Source: Streptomyces europaeiscabiei (GTDB taxonomy: Bacteria > Actinomycetota > Actinomycetes > Streptomycetales > Streptomycetaceae). From it: 34,356 nucleotides of DNA. Position 1 is the first letter of the stretch, and every line of letters begins with the position of its first letter. This document shows positions 29,907-34,356 of the stretch, piece by piece. The translations under genes were made by a program, and so were the position numbers. The notes under the pieces are model-generated. The model saw only the letters and a program-made list of their open reading frames with translations, searched no databases and was not told where the DNA came from. The stretch is from assembly GCF_001550375.1 (NCBI RefSeq), contig NZ_LRTR01000628.1, positions 1 to 34,356 on the forward strand, written 5' to 3'.

Positions 29907-32675
29907 TTGATCCGTGCCCGGCGAATATGTGTGACCGCCGTGGCGGTGCTGGCGGCCCTGGCGGGCCTGCCCGAACCGGCACAGGCTGAACAGCCGCACG
30001 AACCGCGGCTGTTGAGCGCGACGGACGACACCCCACTGCCGCGGGGGTGGCGGATCGACGGGGAGGGCGGGGCGCGTGAGCTGGTCTGGCGTGCGCCGAA
30101 GGCCGTGCCCATGGGGGATGCGCGGATCGAGTTCCGCAGCGGGGACCGGCCGCTCGGGGCGCCGAAGCCGGCGAGGGACGGGCGGACCTTCCGGCTCGCC
30201 CTCGGCGAGGCTCGGCCCGAGCAGCTGACGGACCTTCAGGTGACGGCCGCGGGGCGCCGCCTGGACGCGGCGGCCGACGACACGCACGGGTCCGGCTCGC
30301 GCGTGGCACGGATGCCCGCGCAGGCGTCGGCGAACGGCGTCGATCCGGGCAGGCCCGGCTCGTACCGCACGGTCGCCGGGGAGTACGGCCTCGACCCGGT
30401 GCGCCTGCCCGGATTCGACACCCCGGTGGAGATGACCGCCGAGGTGGTGGCGCCGAAGGGTGCCACCGGCAGCCGGCCGCTCGCGCTGTTCCTGCACGGC
30501 CGCCACAACACCTGCTACAAGCCGGGCTCCGAGGACGACGTGACCGGCGACTGGCCCTGCGCGGACGGCTACAAGCCGATCCCGAGCCACCAGGGCTATC
30601 TGCGCGACCAGCAACTGCTGGCCTCCCAGGGCTATGTGACGGTGTCGATCTCGGCGAACGGCATCAACGCCCAGGACGAGGAGGCCGAGGACGCCGGCGC
30701 GCAGGCGCGTTCCTCGCTGGTACGGCAGCACCTCGCCCGCTGGGCCGACTGGACCGCCCATCGCTCCTCCGCCCCGGCCGTCGTACGCAAGGCGGCGAAG
30801 GCGGACCTCTCCCATGTCCTGCTCGTCGGCCACTCGCGCGGTGGCGAGGGCGTCAACCGGGCCGCCATGGACAGCCTCTACCCGCCGCCGGCCGCCGAGG
30901 ACGGCTACCGGGGCCCGGTGCGCTGGAAGGTGCGCGGGACCGTGCTCATCGGACCGACGATCTACGGCGGGAACCCGGTCGCCGACGTGCCGTCCGTGAC
31001 ACTGCTGCCGGGCTGCGACGGCGACGTGTCGGACCTGCAGGGCGAGAACTTCGTCGACGGGACGCGCGGGATCAGCCGGGGCACGGCACTGCACAGCGCG
31101 GTCTACATGGCCGGCGCCAACCACAACTACTTCAACAGCGAGTGGACCCCGGGCGAGGCCGTCGCACCGGCCAGGGACGACTCCGGGGTCGACCCGGAGC
31201 AGCCGGACCCGGTGTGCGCGCCGGGGGCCGCGACCCGGCTGACCGCCGCCCAGCAGCACAAGGCGGGCGCCACGTACATCGCCGCCGCGGCCCGGCTCTT
31301 CGTCGCCGGGGACGATCGGGTGCGTCCGCTGCTCGACGGTTCCGGCAGGCGAGCCCCGTCCGCGGACCCGGCCCGGGTGCTGACCCACGCGGTCGGCGGC
31401 CGCCGCAGCGGTGGTTTCCTGCCGGACGGCGGGGCCAAGGTGACCGGCGCCCGGCTGTGTTCGGCGATCGACCCCGACCCGGCCGTGGCCTGCCTGGACC
31501 CGGAGACGCCCGGATCGTCACCGCACTTCGCGTCGTGGGAGACGGACAAGGAGACCGGCCGCAGCGCGGTGGCGCTGAAGTGGTCGGCGCCGGGCAGGGC
31601 CGCGCGTATCACTCCGGCCGAGCCGCTCTCCCTGCGCGGCTCCCGGAAGCTCGCGCTCCGGGTCTTCGTACCGCCGAACACGACCGGCACGAAGTTCGAC
31701 GTGTCCGTCACCGACTCCTCCAACCGTCGGGCGACCCTGGGCTCGGTCCGGGTGGACGGGCTCCCGGGCTCCGCGAACACCGCCTCCTACTGGGCTCAGG
31801 AGCTACGTGTCCCGCTGTCGGCCGCGACCCGGGCCGGGCTCGACCTGAGGCATGTCAAGTCCCTTGAGCTGAAGTCCCGTTCGCGGTCCGGGCGGGCCTG
31901 GCTGATGGACGCCTGGGGCTGGGCGCCCGGCACCTCGGCGGTGAAGGCGACCGCACTGCCGCGTGTCGACGTGGGCCGCACGATCGTCAAGGAGGGCGAC
32001 TCGGGCACCCGCACCTACCGGATCCCGGTCGAGATCTCCGGGCACGGCAGCGGGCAGGTCCGCGTGTACGTCCTCGACCCGGACAGCGGCCGGGCCGAGG
32101 ACCGCCTCGTGACCGTACGGCCCGGCGGCGACGCGATCGACGTACCGGTAGAGGTGAAGGGCGACACGGTCTACGGCGACGACGTGGAGCACGACATCGT
32201 CGTCAAGGCCGTCCACCACGCCGTCGTCGGCAAGCACCGGGGCGGGGTCGTCGTCGAGAACGACGACCCCGAGCCGGTGATCACCCTGTCGCCGGTCGCG
32301 GACCGGGTGACCGAGGGAGAGACGCTGACCTGGCGGCTGTCCGTGGACAAGCCCACGGCGGTGGACAACTGGGTGCCGGTGCGGGTGCTTCCGGTCACCG
32401 AGGGCGCCGAGCTGTCCACCAAGGACGCGGACCCGCAGTGGCTCAGGGAATCGTCCGGTGACGTGCCCGACCCCGAGCGGCCGCTGTCCGACGCGAGACT
32501 GTGGGTGTGGGTGAACATCCCGCCAGGGAACACCAGCGTGGACTTCGACGTGCCGATCGTGCGGGACCAGGTGGCCGAGCCGACCGAGTCGATGCGCCTC
32601 GCACTGACCGACAGGCACGCCGAGCCGCTGCCGGACAGTCCGGTGCTGACGGGGACGGTGCTCGACAAGCCGTAG
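29907..32675 (+). CDS. Secreted alpha/beta hydrolase with C-terminal Calx-beta-like domains
   Basis: A 922-aa secreted protein. The signal peptide ends near EPAQAEQ. After an N-terminal region of about 140 residues, an alpha/beta hydrolase follows, with LALFLHGRHNTCYK (oxyanion side), the nucleophile elbow GHSRGG (Ser310) and a likely catalytic His in AGANHNYF. A middle beta-rich domain (about 520-680) precedes two Calx-beta-like modules (about 685-790 and 795-920) with EGDSGT, NDDPEP and EGETL turns. The TTG at 29907 follows AGGAGAGG by 4 nt; a GTG at 29889 is in frame but lies ahead of that site. Substrate unknown. Directly after the stop come 22 copies of a 7-bp repeat and then a terminator. 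Confidence 0.85.
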   Translation: MIRARRICVTAVAVLAALAGLPEPAQAEQPHEPRLLSATDDTPLPRGWRIDGEGGARELVWRAPKAVPMGDARIEFRSGDRPLGAPKPARDGRTFRLALGEARPEQLTDLQVTAAGRRLDAAADDTHGSGSRVARMPAQASANGVDPGRPGSYRTVAGEYGLDPVRLPGFDTPVEMTAEVVAPKGATGSRPLALFLHGRHNTCYKPGSEDDVTGDWPCADGYKPIPSHQGYLRDQQLLASQGYVTVSISANGINAQDEEAEDAGAQARSSLVRQHLARWADWTAHRSSAPAVVRKAAKADLSHVLLVGHSRGGEGVNRAAMDSLYPPPAAEDGYRGPVRWKVRGTVLIGPTIYGGNPVADVPSVTLLPGCDGDVSDLQGENFVDGTRGISRGTALHSAVYMAGANHNYFNSEWTPGEAVAPARDDSGVDPEQPDPVCAPGAATRLTAAQQHKAGATYIAAAARLFVAGDDRVRPLLDGSGRRAPSADPARVLTHAVGGRRSGGFLPDGGAKVTGARLCSAIDPDPAVACLDPETPGSSPHFASWETDKETGRSAVALKWSAPGRAARITPAEPLSLRGSRKLALRVFVPPNTTGTKFDVSVTDSSNRRATLGSVRVDGLPGSANTASYWAQELRVPLSAATRAGLDLRHVKSLELKSRSRSGRAWLMDAWGWAPGTSAVKATALPRVDVGRTIVKEGDSGTRTYRIPVEISGHGSGQVRVYVLDPDSGRAEDRLVTVRPGGDAIDVPVEVKGDTVYGDDVEHDIVVKAVHHAVVGKHRGGVVVENDDPEPVITLSPVADRVTEGETLTWRLSVDKPTAVDNWVPVRVLPVTEGAELSTKDADPQWLRESSGDVPDPERPLSDARLWVWVNIPPGNTSVDFDVPIVRDQVAEPTESMRLALTDRHAEPLPDSPVLTGTVLDKP

Positions 32676-32829
32676 GTACGAGGTACGAGGTACGAGGTAC
32701 GAGGTACGAGGTACGAGGTACGAGGTACGAGGTACGAGGTACGAGGTACGAGGTACGAGGTACGAGGTACGAGGTACGAGGTACGAGGTACGAGGTACGA
32801 GGTACGAGGTACGAGGTACGAGGTACGAG
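32676..32829. repeat. Heptanucleotide microsatellite (GTACGAG)22
   Basis: Exactly 22 perfect tandem copies of GTACGAG (154 bp) start on the first base after the hydrolase stop codon. A terminator hairpin follows, so the repeat is in the 3' UTR of the hydrolase mRNA. With no interruption or variant unit, the array must be young or actively kept uniform. Confidence 0.97.
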
Positions 32830-32850
32830 GGATCGTGAGCACCCTCTTGT

Positions 32851-32877
32851 GCGGGGTCCGGTCTGTCCGGGCCCCGC
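32851..32877 (+). terminator. Hairpin terminator after the hydrolase and its repeat
   Basis: GCGGGGTCCGG (32851-32861) pairs with CCGGGCCCCGC (32867-32877) over 11 bp, with one G-U, around a TCTGT loop. No T run. Confidence 0.8.
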
Positions 32878-32880
32878 GCT

Positions 32881-33042
32881 TCACGAGGTCACGCGGATCC
32901 CGACCGTCCCGTCCGGCCCCCGGCGCAGCCTCCTGCCGAAAGGCGTGAGCCGGCCGACGACGCCGTACTTGCGGGCCAGGAGCCACCGGAAGCGGGCGGT
33001 GGTCGCCGCGTCGATCGGTTCACCCGCGCGGCCAACGGTGGG
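32881..33042 (-). pseudogene. C-terminal remnant, likely a PPOX/F420-type oxidoreductase
   Basis: The minus strand reads GEPIDAATTARFRWLLARKY and then GVVGRLTPFGRRLRRG, GTVGIRVTS and a stop. This resembles the end of the small PPOX-class F420-dependent oxidoreductases. A stop codon lies directly upstream in frame (33045-33043), with no start codon, so only the tail remains. The assignment rests on the tail alone. Confidence 0.45.
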
Positions 33043-33183
33043 TCACCCTCCGACACGTCCGACGCTTTTGTCAGGACCCTCTAAGCGGGTGAAGCCCGGT
33101 CCCGGATTCCTGGTGCGGGGCATGGATGAAGCCCCCGGCCCTATCCGGCCGAGTCGGCGGACACGACGCGCTGGAGTTGAGCG

Positions 33184-34356
33184 ATGAAACCGATGAAGCA
33201 GAACCCTGACCGGACCGACCCCACCGGCACCACGACCCACCACGTCCCGGTCCTCGTCGTCGGGGGTTCCCTCGTCGGCCTGTCGGCCTCGGTGTTCCTG
33301 GGCAGGCTGGGGGTGCCGCACATGCTCGTGGAGCGGCACGCCGGCACCTCCATCCATCCGCGCGGCCGGGGCAACAACGTCCGCACGATGGAGCTGTTCC
33401 GGGCGGCCGGCGTCGAGCAGGGCATCCGGCGGGCCGCCGCCACGCTGGCCGGCAACCACGGCATCCTGCAGACGCCCACCCTGGTCGGCGACGCGGGCGA
33501 GTGGCTCTTCAAGGAGATCGACGCGGGCGGCGGCCTGGCCCGGTTCAGCCCCAGTTCATGGTGTCTGTGCAGCCAGAACGACCTGGAGCCGGTGCTGATC
33601 GAGCACGCCGCGCGGTACGGCGGCGATCTGCGGTACTCCACCGAGATGATGTCGTTCGACAGCGATCCCTCGGGTGTCACCGCGATCGTCAAGAGCCGGG
33701 AGACGGGCGAGCACACCACCATCCGCGCGGACTACCTCATCGCCGCCGACGGCCCCCGCAGCCCCGTCCGCGAACAGCTCGGCATCGGCCACAGCGGACC
33801 CGGCGACCTGTTCCACAACGTCAGCGTCACCTTCCGCTCCCGCGGCCTCGCCGAGGTCGTCGGCGACCGCCGCTTCATCGTCTGCTACCTGACGAACCCG
33901 GACGCCGACGGGGCGCTGCTGCCCGTGGACAACCGGGAGAACTGGGTCTTCCACGCCCCCTGGCACCCCGAACACGGGGAAACCCTGGAGGAGTTCACCG
34001 AGGAGCGGTGCGCCGAACACATCCGCCGCGCGGTCGGGGTCGCCGACCTCGACGTCGAGATCACCGGCAAGGCCCCCTGGCACGCCGCCCAGCGCGTCGC
34101 CCGCAGCTACCGGTCGGGACGTGTCTTCCTGGCCGGCGACTCGGCCCACGAGATGTCCCCCACGGGGGCCTTCGGCTCCAACACCGGTATCCAGGACGCC
34201 CACAACCTCGCCTGGAAGCTGGCGGCGGTGCTCGGCGGCTGGGCCGGCGAAAGCCTGCTGGATTCGTACGACGCCGAGCGCCGCCCGGTGGCGGAGGCGA
34301 CCAGCGCCCGCGCCGCCGCCCGGTCGGTCGAGCACAGCCACCCCGGCTTCGCCCCG
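33184..34356 (+). CDS. FAD-dependent aromatic hydroxylase (FAD_binding_3), partial at right edge
   Basis: The frame from the ATG at 33184 is open to the last base (391 codons); the C-terminus is outside. GGAG lies 7 nt upstream. The FAD fold shows VVGGSLVGLSASVFLG (GxGxxG variant), the Arg motif RGRGNNVRTMELFRAAG, the DG motif AADGPRSPVR, and the GD motif FLAGDSAHEMSPTGAFGSNTGIQDAHNL. This set defines group A flavin monooxygenases that hydroxylate aromatic rings, as in phenol hydroxylases and polyketide tailoring enzymes. Substrate and operon partners lie beyond the edge, so catabolic and biosynthetic roles both remain open. Confidence 0.93.
   Translation, partial: MKPMKQNPDRTDPTGTTTHHVPVLVVGGSLVGLSASVFLGRLGVPHMLVERHAGTSIHPRGRGNNVRTMELFRAAGVEQGIRRAAATLAGNHGILQTPTLVGDAGEWLFKEIDAGGGLARFSPSSWCLCSQNDLEPVLIEHAARYGGDLRYSTEMMSFDSDPSGVTAIVKSRETGEHTTIRADYLIAADGPRSPVREQLGIGHSGPGDLFHNVSVTFRSRGLAEVVGDRRFIVCYLTNPDADGALLPVDNRENWVFHAPWHPEHGETLEEFTEERCAEHIRRAVGVADLDVEITGKAPWHAAQRVARSYRSGRVFLAGDSAHEMSPTGAFGSNTGIQDAHNLAWKLAAVLGGWAGESLLDSYDAERRPVAEATSARAAARSVEHSHPGFAP

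Noticed and set aside
32676..32829. Repeat array as a possible CRISPR
   Set aside because: The 7-bp units are contiguous with no spacers, so it is a simple tandem repeat.

Overview
The window is high-GC actinobacterial DNA, almost certainly a Streptomyces chromosome. The signs are strong G/C at third codon positions, frequent GTG and TTG starts, many secreted proteins and lipoproteins, a eukaryotic-type Ser/Thr kinase, a secreted xyloglucanase, DUF4287 and DUF5990 proteins, and a CspA-type cold-shock gene. Gene order is mixed, with many decayed gene ends, repeats and long leaders. This reads as an accessory or arm-like region rather than a conserved core block.

Layout. 1-1.9 kb: an IS607-type transposon with tnpA (serine recombinase) and tnpB on the minus strand; tnpB runs off the left edge. 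Beside it lies a 3' half of a tRNA-Ser-like gene. 2.1-4.5 kb: a small lipoprotein, then a minus-strand operon for a two-part YeeE/YedE-type sulfur transporter with a small Cys-rich protein. 5.1-7.8 kb: a secreted GH74 xyloglucanase with an N-terminal ricin-type lectin. 7.8-9.0 kb: no gene, but the long copy (A) of a structured leader-like RNA whose short copy (B) lies at 18.1-18.46 kb. 9.0-11.5 kb: a membrane Ser/Thr kinase and a coupled single-pass partner with a regular threonine repeat. 11.9-14.5 kb: CPBP protease, DUF4287 protein, and a sugar-binding lipoprotein without its own transporter. 15.7-18.8 kb: a duplicated-domain lipoprotein, a DUF5990 protein, a cold-shock protein, leader B and the MerR-like gene it precedes. 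18.8-19.5 kb: polysaccharide deacetylase. 19.5-21.2 kb: decayed sequence with recognisable ABC ATPase and LuxR pieces. 21.2-24.4 kb: a complete ribose/xylose-type ABC importer. 24.4-24.9 kb: remains of a site-specific recombinase. 24.9-29.2 kb: a TetR regulator with a propeller-like protein, divergent from a patatin-like lipase and a Baeyer-Villiger-type monooxygenase. 29.2-34.4 kb: a small membrane protein, a large secreted alpha/beta hydrolase followed by 22 perfect copies of a 7-bp repeat, and an aromatic-hydroxylase-type flavoprotein cut by the right edge.

How the genes fit together. Several sets deal with carbon outside the cell: xyloglucanase, deacetylase, two sugar-binding lipoproteins, one full importer and a secreted hydrolase. 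The TetR/lipase/monooxygenase set looks like a self-contained lipid or ketone module with its own tandem operator. The observations that most deserve follow-up are the two copies of the structured leader RNA (two stems supported by compensatory changes; copy A is orphaned and expanded by about 400 nt) and the kinase/partner pair, whose partner has Thr motifs spaced exactly 12 residues apart.
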